Source of the DNA: Erythrophleum ivorense | Lineage: Eukaryota; Streptophyta; Magnoliopsida; Fabales; Fabaceae | NCBI GenBank assembly: GCA_026724425.1 | Contig: JAIUCV010000002.1 | Span: forward strand, 8,375,001 to 8,439,000 | Direction: 5' to 3' | DNA length: 64,000 bases | In this document: one piece after another, positions 24,886 to 37,700 of the stretch | Layout: each line of letters starts with the position of its first letter | Numbering within the stretch: position 1 is the first letter of the stretch | The notes under the pieces: model-generated | Seen by the model: the letters and a program-made list of their open reading frames with translations, nothing else | Told to the model about the DNA's origin: nothing | The model's database searches: none | Position numbers and translations under genes: made by a program

Positions 24886-25045
24886 TTTTAAAATAAATAC
24901 ATATTGTGAAAAAGAATGAATTTTATTGATAAAGAATAAATTTAAAAAATTACAATATATATCAAAAATTAAAAAATTAATAATTTTTAAAATATAATTT
25001 GTCTAAAATTTATGAAAATTTAGTATAATTTTTCTTTAAATTGAG

Positions 25046-25321
25046 GTAAAATTTCAGTTTAATTCCTGATAGATAAGATATTTTATAATTAGTCTTTCAT
25101 AAAATTATCTTTTCGACTCCATCTATCACAAATAAGATATTTTTTAATTTGGTTAAAAATAAGATGTTGATAAAAAGATATTATTAATAATATTTTTTTT
25201 AATGAAACCAAATTGATAAATACTTATTTATGAAGGACAAGATTGCAAAAATAATTTTATGAAAAACTAAATGAAAAAATATTTTATATATAGAAACCCA
25301 TATTATAAAGAAAAATTTTAC
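25046..25321. mobile_element. 276 bp AT-rich fold-back element
   Basis: The element starts GTAAAATTT and ends AAATTTTAC. Inner inverted motifs are CTTTCATAAAATTAT on the left and ATAATTTTATGAAAAAC on the right, and also AATTTGGTT against AACCAAATT. This is typical miniature-element structure with no coding capacity. Confidence 0.5.
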
Positions 25322-25939
25322 AAGAAACTAATATGAGATTTTAGTCCATATATGTAATATCCATGCTTGATTTGAATCGGGCTACCAATGCCATTACTTA
25401 TTTACTACATGCAAATTTAGTTCAAATTCTCTCATGAGCAAAAAAATTTTATATATGAAAAAAAATGACACAGAAAGTAAGACTCAATCAGACTCACTCA
25501 CGTAAATTTCATAGCTATTTGGGTACTTTTTTTCCACATGAGAACAAGAGAATCTGGACTTGTGTAAATCTTCCTCCATTCAAAAACACTCTTAATTTTG
25601 ATCTTCCTTTACTCACTGTATTATTTTAAGAAGTGACAGTGTATAAATTCATTTTCTTTCTTTTCATTTATTTCTTATCTCTTTCCAATATACTAATACT
25701 CAGCACATTCGTTGTAAGAAAAAATCTATACTCCAGTGACTCATCGCCTCAAAAAATGACAAAAACAAAAATTGAAGAGAGTTTCGAGCGGTATTGGGCC
25801 ACGTGGCTGCTATTCGTTGCTCGACCGTTGTAATGTATCGTAGCATTCCCCTTCTCCCATCCTTCGAAGCCCTGTATCACCGTCTCCCGTTCCTTGACTT
25901 GGATGCTCCCCTTCGGAACTCTCTGTCCATCGAGCACTC

Positions 25940-28821
25940 AAGGCGATTGCAACACAGACACAATCTCAAGGCAAGGTAATGTACCAAAGGATTTGCTTCT
26001 AAATCTCTCTAATTCTTTATAGTTGATTTGCCGATCGAATTCCCGGATCTGAACATAGGGTTTATTATTCAAGGTCTTGGGTTTGCTTGATCGTTTTTGT
26101 TGCTTAGATGCAATGTAACGATTACGACCGCCTATTTGAAATTAATTAGTTAGAATTAGTGCACAGAAATATCAGCATTTTCTAATTTTGCCATTGTTAA
26201 GGCTCTTTAGCTTCCGAATGTTGATGAAGTGCGTAGAAGGAATTGTAGATCCCGGTATCGTATTTGGGGGAGAAATTAAGTTGCAGTTTACATTCTTACT
26301 TCTTCTCTTCCCCCCTTTTTTTTCTCTTTTAATTTCCTTTCTTTGCTTGCCTTTTGGAAAAGAACGGAGGATATTCAGAAGCCGCCCGAAATTATAACTG
26401 CTTGAGGAAAAAAGAAAGGCATCATGTTCTATCTTGCTTATATTTCTTTCTAATTTTACTCTTTCCCCTCAAGTCATATCTTAAACTAGATAGGAATATT
26501 AAATCTTAAGGACCTTTATTTCAGGTCCGATTGAAGACCCAGAGAATTGTTTTTCTGATAATTTATCCGCTACAAGATGCAGTACGAATATATAAGATGC
26601 TTGTCCTAACTCCTACAATATCTTATCTCTACCTGCTTCATGCTTCATTATCAGACTTCTTCGGAGGTTTCAGCTGTGGAGAAAAGAAGGTGGACTCTTT
26701 ACGATTTTGACGTAGGAAAGCCTCTCGGAAAGGAAAATTTGGCCACGTCTATTTGGCCAGAGAAAAGAGAGTAAGTGTTTCTCATCTTCAGCTTAAATCA
26801 GATCTGTGCTACTCCTTCGTGTGTCAGAAATTCTGGTATAATTGTTTTTGCTGATCATTAAAAAAAAATCAGATCTATGCTATTTTCTTTGAATATCAAT
26901 GTTTTACTTGAATTAGTTTGAATTGGTATTTCCTTCTTGCTTTATCATACGTTTACTTTGCACCCCGCTAATGTCTTTTGACTTTTGTTGGGGGCAAACT
27001 GGAAAAGTTAACCTTACTTGAGTGATATGCCCAGTTGCTTTGGCTGGACTACTTTTGGAAAGTACCATTTAAAAGTTGAACGTAAATCGATTATATCATT
27101 CACTTAAAACCATTCTTGTTCCTTATTCTCTTATATTATTTATATGAATATTGATGATATTTTGGTACTTCTTTACCTTTTCTTCTCTCTATAATCATTT
27201 TGATGTAATATGCACTTCTGAAACAGAGTAATCATACAGTTGCTCTGAAAGTCCTCTTTAAGAGCCAATTGCAACAGTCCCAAGTTGAGCATCAGCTCCA
27301 GCGAGAAGTTGAAATACAAAGCCATCTGCGACATCCCAACATTTTTAGCCTTCATGGATATTTTTATGATCAGGTATTGTTGTTTCTGCTGGCATCTGCA
27401 AGATTCTATTAATGTATTGCTGAAGAGGGAAAAATTCTGCTAATTACATTTTATTTGTGAAATAACTTCATTGCAGAAACGAGTTTATCTGATTTTAGAG
27501 TATGTATCCAAAGGTGAATTATATAAGGAATTACAGAAATGCAAATATTTCAGTGAAAGACGTGCGGCTACTGTAAGTATATACATGCAGTAGTGCCCAT
27601 TCTTTCTATATATTTCTTCTTTCCTTTTTTTTCCCCCCTTTTGTGAATAGCTAAAGGTCTTGCTTAGCTGATGAAATTTTTATATATGCAATATGTATCA
27701 TCAAGCAAGCAAACTAAAGTGTCTAGTTAATCCGAGACGTGTGCAAGGTTCTGGGGAGAATTCTGGCTTTAATAAGGCAACTTGATTAACTTATTTACTT
27801 TTGCATTTTTCAAAGATTGACAAGCTGTTTCTTTTTGTGGTTAAGGCAGTATATTGCATCATTGGCACGAACACTCATATATTGCCATGGAAAGCATGTA
27901 ATACATAGGGATATTAAACCAGAGAACCTTCTTATAGGTGCACAGGTGATCGCCTACTACTAGGCCGGTGTTTCATTCATGGTCTTTCTGTTTGTTGCAT
28001 ACACCTAGTGCTTATTAGCCTTCTGCTTTGTCAGGGTGAGCTGAAGATAGCAGACTTTGGGTGGTCGGTCCACGCATTCAATCGCAGGCGGACCATGTGT
28101 GGGACATTAGATTACCCCCCTCCTGAGATGGGTATTTATCAGTATTTATGTTAATTTTTTTACTTTCTCCTTCCTTTATTCTTCAATATATCACAATATC
28201 TATGAATTACTTTTGTGAAAATTTTTATAGCGCATTCTTTCTGTATACACTAAATTTCATTTAAATTTTCAACAGTGGAGATTGTAGAACATGATGCAAG
28301 TGTGGGTATATGGAGCCTTGGTGTCCTGTGCTATGAGTTTCTTTATGGAATACCTCCATTTGAGGCCAAAGAACATTCTGATACATTAGAAGGTTAGCGT
28401 GGTGAACGATGGAGAATGTATAGTTTTGATTATTATTTTCTCTTAGTAATCTGTCAAATCAATCTTTTGTGTTGAGCTTCTTCGTTACTATATGTAAACA
28501 TCCTGATTATATGTTGCAGGATTGTACAAGTGGATCTCAAGTTCCCTCCTAGACCAATTGTGTCCTCCGCTGCAAAGAACCTCATCAGTCAGGTTTTCTT
28601 CCTTTTTGTCTTTGCTCTCTGTTTTTTTTTTTTTTTTTTTTTGTCTGTACTCCCAAGTTTTCATGTCAAGAGATATTTGTTGCGTGATTATTCCATTTCC
28701 CTTGTTCTTTTTACTAAGGATGCTGGTCAAGGATTCCTCTCAACGTTTACCATTACACGAACTTCTTGAACATCCTTGGATTGTTCAGAATGCTGAGCCC
28801 TCTGGTGTATATAAGGCCTAG
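25940..28821 (+). pseudogene. AUR: Aurora kinase pseudogene (unprocessed, introns retained)
   Basis: Nine exons match plant alpha-Aurora kinase: 25940-25975, 26655-26770, 27227-27373, 27477-27572, 27850-27945, 28035-28131, 28276-28392, 28520-28592 and about 28,720-28,821. Aurora kinases phosphorylate histone H3 and spindle proteins in mitosis. HRDIKPENLL, DFGWSV and the activation loop RRRTMCGTLDY are present. Lesions: the expected start codon is AAG (25940-25942, before GCG ATT GCA). The glycine-rich loop exon is one base short (116 bp), frameshifting at GKPLGK. Exon 7 lacks one base near 28386. The conserved Asp of DIWSLG is Gly (VGIWSLG). PPPEM replaces LPPEM. The last acceptor leaves an extra G before ATG CTG. 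The protein cannot be made correctly. Retained introns mean it arose by gene or segment duplication, not retroposition. Confidence 0.88.
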
Positions 28822-28849
28822 TGCTCCTCTTCAATAGTTTCAAACAGTT

Positions 28850-29005
28850 TCACAGCATCTCCACCCAAATGCTTTTGCCACATGCTTTCGGAAAGCTGCT
28901 ATTCTGATAGCTTCCATTTTTATTATTACGAAGAACAAACTATCAGAATTGCGGCTTTTTGAAAGTATTTGACAAAAGCATTTGGTTGCAAATGCTGCGA
29001 ACTGG
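28850..29005. mobile_element. Fold-back element just 3' of the Aurora pseudogene
   Basis: The left arm (about 28,855-28,917, CCCAAATGCTTTTGCC...GCTGCTATTCTGATAG) is the approximate reverse complement of the right arm (about 28,937-29,000, ACTATCAGAATTGCGGC...AAAGCATTTGG). The loop is about 20 bp. A second copy of the right-arm sequence follows at about 29,070-29,130. This looks like a miniature inverted-repeat element with partial duplication. Confidence 0.55.
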
Positions 29006-29120
29006 TTGACCACATTGCTACGTCAAGATGATTATCAACAGTTTTTCCTTCATAATCGTGGAAAAGTCGAAACTATCAGAAGCAGCTTTCTGAAAGTATT
29101 TGGCAAAAGCAAGAGGTTCG

Positions 29121-29432
29121 AGATGCCATAAACTATTTGATCAAATTGCTACGTCAAGATGGGATAAAACCATAATAGACTTGTTGGATCTAATCCATTA
29201 TACACTACTGTGTGTTTGTGATCTATATCCTTATTTATTTCTACTAATGTTATCATTTGATTGTAAACCTGGATGGAGATGCCATAAACTATTTGATCAA
29301 ATTGCTACGTCAAGATGGGATAAAACCATAATAGACTTGTTGGATCTAATCCATTATACACTACTGTGTGTTTGTGATGTATATCCTTATTTATTTCTAC
29401 TAATGTTATCATTTGATTGTAAACCTGGATGG
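29121..29432 (+). repeat. Tandem duplication, two units of 156 bp
   Basis: The unit beginning AGATGCCATAAACTATTTGA is repeated head-to-tail with period 156 (29121-29276 and 29277-29432) and nearly no differences (CTATATCC against GTATATCC). It creates an artificially repetitive open frame of 232 codons at 29100-29798, which I do not regard as a gene. Confidence 0.9.
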
Positions 29433-30767
29433 GGAAAAAACGCAATAGTTTTTTTGGATCTAAAATATATAATATACTACTGTGTTTTTGTACAGAGAAT
29501 GATGTATATTCTTAGGTTTTTTTGGGGTAGATGCTTCCATAATAGGGTTGTAACCGAGCAGAACAATCAGTTCGAACCAAACCACCGAAAAAAAACAAAA
29601 AAGAGAAGGGAACATATTTATAGATGCATACATCATGGAACTGAGCTAGAGAGAAAAATTAGGTTGGATTCAAAATATAAGCTAAAATGGAACAAACTTA
29701 GTAAATATAGCTCAAGCCTTCTTTTTTTGACGTACCTATTTTTTTCCGTTAAGATCAGGTTCAATTTAATCTTGCTAAATGGAAGCTTAACGAGCTGAGA
29801 TGGATCTTAATTGTGCCTATTGAGTTATACAATATTATGCAACTAACATTAAACCCCTTTTCATACAAATCCTTAATGATTTTGAATTTTACTCAATTAA
29901 AACCTAATCTAGAAGTCATAATTAGACTTTGAATATATTTAGGGCCCATTTGATTCGTTGAATTATGAGATATGTAATAGGAAAAGAAATATTGAGTGAA
30001 ATGCAATTACTTCAAATGTATTTGGTATGACACCAAATGAAACGGGAATACCTCTGCATTTATATGTTTAGTTGAATAAAAAATTAAAGAAATGGAAAAC
30101 ATGGTTGATTAAATGTCCAAAATTTTTTAAAAACAAAAAAAATTCAACAAGTCCTTTTTTTTTTGGGAGTTGTTTGTAGCCTCCCAAGGTCGACGTCGTC
30201 TTCTTTCACTATGCATGGCATCTCCCTCCTGGGTAGGCCAAATCTGGCCTCTTAAGTCCAACAATCCTCAATGGCTTCAATCAAGTTCTCAGTACCCGAA
30301 TTTAGAAACTACCACATGCATGTATAGATTTTATCTAAACTCATATAAATTGAGAGTTATATAATAGGAATTTATCAAACTAAATCAATAGTCAAACCTA
30401 GCAATAGAGACACGCCATGGTGTAACAAACTAGTCCTTCATAGCTTTATCCAGCCATATGAGTCTTGAACGCCGCCGCCTACGATGGGTTTACCGTTCAC
30501 ATAAAAGCGACAAATTCTCAATATCCAGACAAATTATGTAATTTAGATAAAAGGGAGAGTTCTTGATCATTGAAGTAGTGTGCACGTGGGAGTGAGACCG
30601 CGATATGGCTCCTGCTGGTACCCTTCTCTTCCTCGATTTTCCTAGCATTGTTTAAAAATTTCAATTGAAAGCAGCAATTAAGGATAAAAAATTTTCTCGT
30701 TTATTGATTTACAGGGGAATATGAATACATCAATGTAATCATTGAAGGGGAGAGATTGATAATCGAC

Positions 30768-31079
30768 ATGGATTTCTGATTAGAGTTCAAAGAAAGGGAT
30801 GTAACAAAACAACCCCCATCGTCCTCTTCCGTCCAATCCAACGTCGTTTTAGAATCCCAAACCTCAAAGAAGAGGAACGCGAACGATGATGACGATGACT
30901 CTGCGACGACAAAGGACAATTGTGGTGAGTTGGAACTGATTTTTGGCGAGAAGCACTTTCTGCTGGAGTTGGAGGCTAAGCCTAGTGAAGAGATGAACAA
31001 GCTGGTGGTGTGTATGGTTGTGGCGCCGAAGGCTAATCTTGTAAAATCCATCGCAACTCCAAGGACCTTGCGAGAATGA
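30768..31079 (+). pseudogene. Coding-like remnant of unknown family
   Basis: A 104-codon stretch begins with ATG and has one in-frame TGA at codon 4. It then reads LEFKERDVTKQPPSSSS, then a basic/acidic region (SKKRNANDDDDD), then GELELIFGEKHFLLELEAKP and SEEMNKLVV. A second frame downstream (about 31,060-31,150) also looks coding (KSRDEGQKWKSVLEASKFF). Amino-acid composition is protein-like here, while the longer minus-strand frame over the same DNA is rich in Ser, Phe and Leu as antisense shadows are. I do not recognise the family. It may be a broken gene or a retrocopy. Confidence 0.35.
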
Positions 31080-31747
31080 ACACCTGCAAGAGCCGAGACG
31101 AAGGGCAAAAATGGAAATCGGTCTTGGAAGCCTCCAAATTTTTTGTCGTACGTTAGCCACAGCGACACTGAAGCAATTACTTCAGCTTTTGCGATGCCAT
31201 CTAAAACCATAGGCCAAACAAGATTTATAATTGGAATCCTTCAACATTAGCATTGCTTCCGCCCAACCAGACGGGGCATTTTTAATACAAAAAATAAGCC
31301 GCGAGCTGCTTTGTATACGACCTTCATAGTTATATGTCAAATATATCAATCAAGAAGCACCTGACTATCTCAAACATTAAAAAAAAAAAAAAAACCATTT
31401 GTCAAATTTTGCCCAAGCATAATCACTACACTTGTCACCTCATTTCAGCTAAATTATTGAGATTAGAAACTCTCAAGTCACTAGCAACCGACCACTAAAC
31501 AAAACCATAGAACAATGATGATCCAGCAGCTAGTCACTTTGGGAAACCACATTTTCAGTCAAATTATTCCATATCATTGTTGATGACTGGAGTGGCCTTG
31601 ATAAAATAACATACCAACTGCAATATAAGAATAAGAACAAATCGAACAGTACCCTACACTGTACGCTTCGAGCATGACTGGGCTCAGTCCAAATGATACC
31701 ACCAAATACAACTGCAGATAAACAAGCCAGTGTCTAGTTTTGTGCCT

Positions 31748-34700
31748 CTATATTATTGTCGGCTTGTTTTTGATTGTTTTGTCCGTCTTGATATCATCGT
31801 CAGCTTGGTTTTCTGACTGTTGTTCATCTTCGCAATTGTCCCTGTCAAACAACTGAGTGCGAGGCTTTTCTTCTTTTTTGGCTTCATGAACATCTTTGGG
31901 ATTCAGAAGGCTTGGTTGGTTGGTCGAAGAAAGAAGTCTTGCCCACATCCTGTCTGTTATCACAACCTTGTTCTGCCTCTCAGTAATTCTCTGGGTTTCA
32001 AAATTGGAGCATACAATATCTATAGTCGGAAAAATTCTGATCTTGTGAAAATATAAACTCCCAAAAAATAAATAAACAACTGAGAAGAAATAGAGTGCAA
32101 ATAGGCATGATGCTTTATCAGCTGTTTTTGTTCACATGCATTTAAATGTGCAGCGACAACATGAAATCAACGATAAGTTAAAATGCAGTATCAATCTTTT
32201 ATCTCAATTATAGAAGCAACAACTGTATTTTTTGGGTTTATCATTAACAAGCAGCTGTTTCAATATATATAAATTGTGATGAATCAGTACCTAAGGACAT
32301 GATGTGACTTACATTGAAAGGAATATAAGTATGTCTGCCATTGACCAGCCCAACTGTGTGTCCAGTATACCCTGCCATTGCACCATGAACTGCACTCTGA
32401 GCAAGAAGTGTGCAGTAGACATTGTCTGATGCATTGCTTGGAATTGCCCGGATCATGTAAGTAGGATCTGCCAGATAACTCAGTTCAAGAACTCTATACA
32501 TTATTGTCTAGATTCAATAAAAAGAAGCTTCCAACCTTCTCCTCCCCTCAGCTCCCCCCTCGCCCATAAAAATGGCAAACCATATGAAGACATAAATAAA
32601 TAAAAGAAAAGAGGCAGCATAGAGAAACTGACCAATATATTTAAGAGTAATAGCCATCTTATTTTGCCTCGCAAAATGATCCTATTAGAGAAAAAAAGAA
32701 TGTTAGAGAGTGCACAAATTGACTGTTCTGGCAGGAAAAACTATATATTGTAAGGATGTCAAAATCTAAAGTTGGATAAATAATATGCATCTCTATACAA
32801 ACTATCTAGCACAAGGTTGAACAACATCGATAAATGGTGGGATTTCTATCAATTCAGGCATGGAGAGGCCAGCTAGTCATAGTGTTGTGGAAACAGAATC
32901 AGGTGTCCAACCCAACTTAACAAGCTCGTCAAATGACATGCACCAAATAGCCTTCCCGGTTGTTTTCTCATTTTATAGCAGTTCAAATAATTTTTTTTTA
33001 AAAGGTATCAGATATCCTTTTAAAATCGCAACTATTGGTCTTTATTTTCCAATTATATCTTCAAGTAATATAAAAAATGCATTAAGATCAAGTGGGATAG
33101 GAGGTTTCCAAAAGTGGACACCAGATGGACAAAATCAGAAGGAAAGAAAGATATTAAATAAACTAACAGAATTCATCAATTTAATCAGTTAGCTTTGTGA
33201 AGTATATCGAGGCATATTTTGCAAAGAAAATGTACCCAACCACGAGGGGTTGTGGCTGAGGAATAAGGACACTTCTTCTGAACAAGTTTAGCAGCTAGGT
33301 AGCATGAATATCAAATTTACATTAATATATATATGGCTCACGCAGGAGTTTACAATATCTCCAATATGCAAACTTTTAACCAAAAAGAAAGGAAGTTATG
33401 GTGACATGTAGTTATTTGAAGTCAAAACTCTTACATTAATATATATATATATATATATATGGCTCAGCCAGGAGTTTGCAATATCTCCAATATGCAAACT
33501 TTTAACCAAAAAAGAAAGAAAGTTATGGCTATATGTTGTTATTTGAAGTCAAAACTCTTACATTCTTTCTCCATTCTCAAAATTATTATTTAAAAAAAAA
33601 ATTCTAATATTGGTCGTGGCTCACTGTTTTTCTGCTCACCTATTGGTGTGGTTTGAGTTAAAATATGGGCACTCACTTAGGGGAATAAATACAAGCCTCA
33701 TGAGTCATGCGTGTCTGTGTCAATCAAACAAATCTTGTCCAAGCCCTGCATGTCCAGTTGATCTCTAATATGTAAGATCTATAACGGCTTTGCCAGAGAA
33801 AGTCTTCAGAGTTTGAAAGCTCCCCTCCTTCAGGAAAAGGGGATAATATCGATTGCAATAGCACTTATATGTTCTAAGAGATGTATAAATGGACATGCAG
33901 CCTGTAGACTATACAAACTTTTGCGGAGAAGTATCATGTTTTAAGAATATGGGTAATACCTTAATCCTCTGAGATATCCATAGACCAACATCTTGAAGCA
34001 GTTTGTTTCCAGAAGCATCCTTCTGGTTCCCTGCTTGCATACTTTCTGTAAGAAGCTCCTGTCCTGCTCCCTCAGCTATGACTATAACCATATGTCCATT
34101 TTCTTTTAGCCTTTTTTCAATAAATTCAAAAAGTCCACCCTTTCCTTCAAGGTAGAAGGGTGACTCTGGAATCAAGCAACAGTCCACATCTCTACTAGCA
34201 AGAGTAGCATACATTGCAATGAAACCTACAGTCATAGATACTCATTATAATTACAGAAAAGTAACAAGTATCATTCAAGAGGACTTACAACGAAAAATTA
34301 AGTAATTTATATTTGCATTTAAAAATAAAAAAAGACTTGGTATTGAGTGTCCACATTGTCCAAATTAGAAGCTTGTAAGATATCAAACATAAATGTGAAG
34401 TATACCGCTGTAGCGTCCCATTAGCTTTACAACACCAATTCCATTCTCAATACTTTCAGCCTCCACATGTGCTGCATTAATGGCACGTTGAGCCTCCTCA
34501 ACCGCAGTATCAAAACCAAAGGACTTGTCAATAACCTAAAAAGAAAGAAGGAAATGTTCATGAAGTTCTTCCAAAAGTTGATAACAAACTCTTCATGGGT
34601 ATTTAGAAATGATAAAAAGTGAGTTGAGTTTATAATGAACTAAGACAATGTGATTAAGCATACCGGGATGTCATTATCAATGGTTTTAGGAATTCCAGCA

Positions 34701-37700
34701 ATCACTACTTTGAGACCTCGCCTTCTAACTTCCTGTATGATAACCAAAATCTATTCAAAATGTTTACCTAATACGTGAAAAGATGCTAAGAATGCTAATG
34801 AGTTAATCAGGCGCAGAACAGCTCCACACACATTAAAAATGCTGTTCCCAAAACTTATCACTTGACACTCTTGCAAAAATTTGGAAAACTAAGAGACCAG
34901 AATATCATACTTAGTTATCAAGGAAATTTTTCCCCATATATATCTTCACTGTCCAGCAGGGAGTTACCTTTGGAATAATCTCTTTGGTATTCTTGGAGAG
35001 AGTTGGGTGTATTTTGGATCGGTTTCTCCAAATTCACAGTAAAAGATTTGGTAATAAGAAGGACAACAAAAGTTTGTGGCAATGTGCGGTTTTTGGGATT
35101 TGTGGTTTGTCTGGTTGGAGAGGAATTCCCCTATCTCCTCAAGGGCATATTTTCACCTTTAAATATGTTATGGGATAGAATCGTCTATATGGCTACTCTT
35201 TGGTGCTCCTCCTATCGTCTTTTCATAAGAATCTCTATTTCTGATATACAAAGAGATTGGATGGCTCTTCTAAACTAATTAGCTTCTTAGGGTTTTTGTT
35301 CAGGTTTTTTTTTTCTGTTTTGAGGATTTCTAATCTTCAACAATTTATACTTCCATTTTTTTTCTAATGCAATTTTTTTTCCTCATGGAAAAGAAAAACT
35401 TAGTTATGAAGAATTTATATATCCTCTATTACTAATTAAATAATCTTGTACTTGCTGTCTCTTTGTATGAGATTGCAATTGGAGTAAGCATGCGAAAGCT
35501 TATGAAAAAAGTTTCTTGACCAAAAGATTTAGACTTCAGAATACAAGTTGGATTTGAAGCATCTGATTAGGTGAAGAATACTAGTTTCTTTGAACAATCG
35601 CAGGCATCTTCACACATAAACTATGCACATGTGGATTCATTTTCATGGAAAGATATAGGTTAAAATATTCTTTCAATCCCTATAATTCCACCCAATTTTC
35701 AATTTGTTCTTTATACTTTAAAATTTTGTAATTGGGTCATTATAGCTTAAAATTTTATATTTAGTCACTGCTATCAAACTTCCTAGTGTGCTATTAAAAT
35801 TTTATTGATGTAGTCAACCATATGCCATCATGACACTTTGAATATGCATGGTAAAAGTAAATAATGAAATGAAATTAACTTACATTTAAGGCATGGAATG
35901 CAACTTATGTTGAGGGACTTGGAAGAGATAGCTTGAATCGTACATATTCAAAGTGCCATGATGGCATATGATTAGCCACATCAACAAAATTTAACAACAC
36001 AATAATACAGGTTTAATAGTAGGGACTATAAAAAAAAATTTTGGAAGCTATAGGGACCTAATTACAAATTTTTAAACTATAAGGGCTAAATTAAAAATTG
36101 AGAGCAACTACAGAGACCAAAAAAAGAAAATAACCAAAGATATATGCAAAACATATTCCTCCCTGGAATGAAATGAGTCTTCCCACCTATTTTCCTTTTT
36201 ATTGGGGCAAGGGGAGAAACGTTCGAATACAAAATACCTCATAAATCGCAGCTGCTCCTCTCTGAGTTCCATCTCCTCCGATAATATAAACCTGTAACCA
36301 TAACCAAACAAATGAATATTTATGCCATGACAATAACCTATTCAGGTTTAAATACATATAGCAATCTCTAAATTTATGTTTTCAGCATTCAACATCCAGG
36401 AAACTTCATCTAGATAAGATTAACACATAATAAACCTGATTAATTCCACGATCCTGTATGCTGTCAACTATCTTTGCAGTATCATGCCCTCCTCGTGACG
36501 TCCCAAGAATGGTACCCCCACGCTTATGGATATCATTGACCACCTTGGGTGTTAAAGTAATTGTGTTCTTGGAATAGAAACCTCTATAACCCCCCTGTAT
36601 ATAACCACATAGAATTTAGCAGAGAAACCAATGTACCTGGAAGTGCAAATCAATTTACAAGATCAAAAAAATAAAGGAACATAAAACAGGTTTCAAACCC
36701 GAATATTTGTTCAGTTTAACCTATATTAGAATAAGTTTTGACTAAAAAGTAATTAATTTCCAGAACCTACATATACTAGTTAGCAGCTGTAAACTCCATA
36801 AAATGCCCGTGTTAAATGTAATTATTCATCTTGCTTTTGTCTTCATGATCGGCGTCTTCACAGGGTGAACATCCAAGTTTTGGATTTATCTGTTTTCCCA
36901 ATTATTTTAATGGTGTTATGGCAAAGAGTAACCATACCATTGCCTGTATCATGCTTCATTCACATAATTTCACCATTGTAACAAGAATCAAGCAAGAAAA
37001 AGTGTTCATAGCTTGTTGCATACTTGCATATGGTTATTGATCTTGCAAAATGATCATAGATTGTTATGTTATGAGAAACTTCCTACCTAATATAATTAGG
37101 TCAAGTTGTAAGATCACAGCACAGACATTAAATTGATACACAGATCCAGTCTGAATACAGATAAACCACAGAGCCATGAGAACTCTGGCTTGCCTGAGAA
37201 GAATATAGAAGTGCTCATAAAGACAAATAGATGCATCCAAATAGACCTGATTAATCCAAGAGGTCCCAAACTAAAATATATTGATGACTATATTGTAATA
37301 ACTTTCAAAAATGGAATACGCTCTAAGTTCATACCTTGTATTAAGAACATCCTCCTAGTACCCTATTAACATCCAAAATAATTGTACCAAGTTGGGAATG
37401 ATTGATTGCAGGGATAATTACCCATGCCATTCTAAGAAAAATATGAAAGAGCAAAAGTCGGGCAAAAAAAGTACGTTATAGGTTCATAACAATGTAAGCT
37501 TTATTTACCATTGCAAATCAGAGGCTGTATAACAAAGCAAGAGATAATATATTGAACGTAAACTAATAGCGAATATGCTACTCACATCTATTCCAAGGAC
37601 TCTGTTGACACCGTACATGTTATAAAGACCACAGACAATTTCCCTTATGACTGTGTTGAGTCCAGGGCACAGACCACCGCATGTAACAATGCATGCACGC

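Noticed and set aside
26655..28592. Aurora lesions explained purely as sequencing errors
   Set aside because: One-base indels could be errors, but the lost ATG, the Asp-to-Gly and Leu-to-Pro changes and the shifted acceptor are independent substitutions; neighbouring PFK and PAPS genes show no such defects.
29100..29798. 232-codon plus-strand open frame
   Set aside because: Generated by the 156 bp tandem duplication, whose unit length is divisible by three; no protein family recognised.
30701..31210. 169-codon minus-strand open frame
   Set aside because: Composition (Ser, Phe, Leu rich) looks like the antisense shadow of the plus-strand coding-like region; no recognisable domain.
37133..37369. 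78-codon frame inside a PFK intron
   Set aside because: No recognised homology and no splice context; the antisense PFK gene explains the region as intron.
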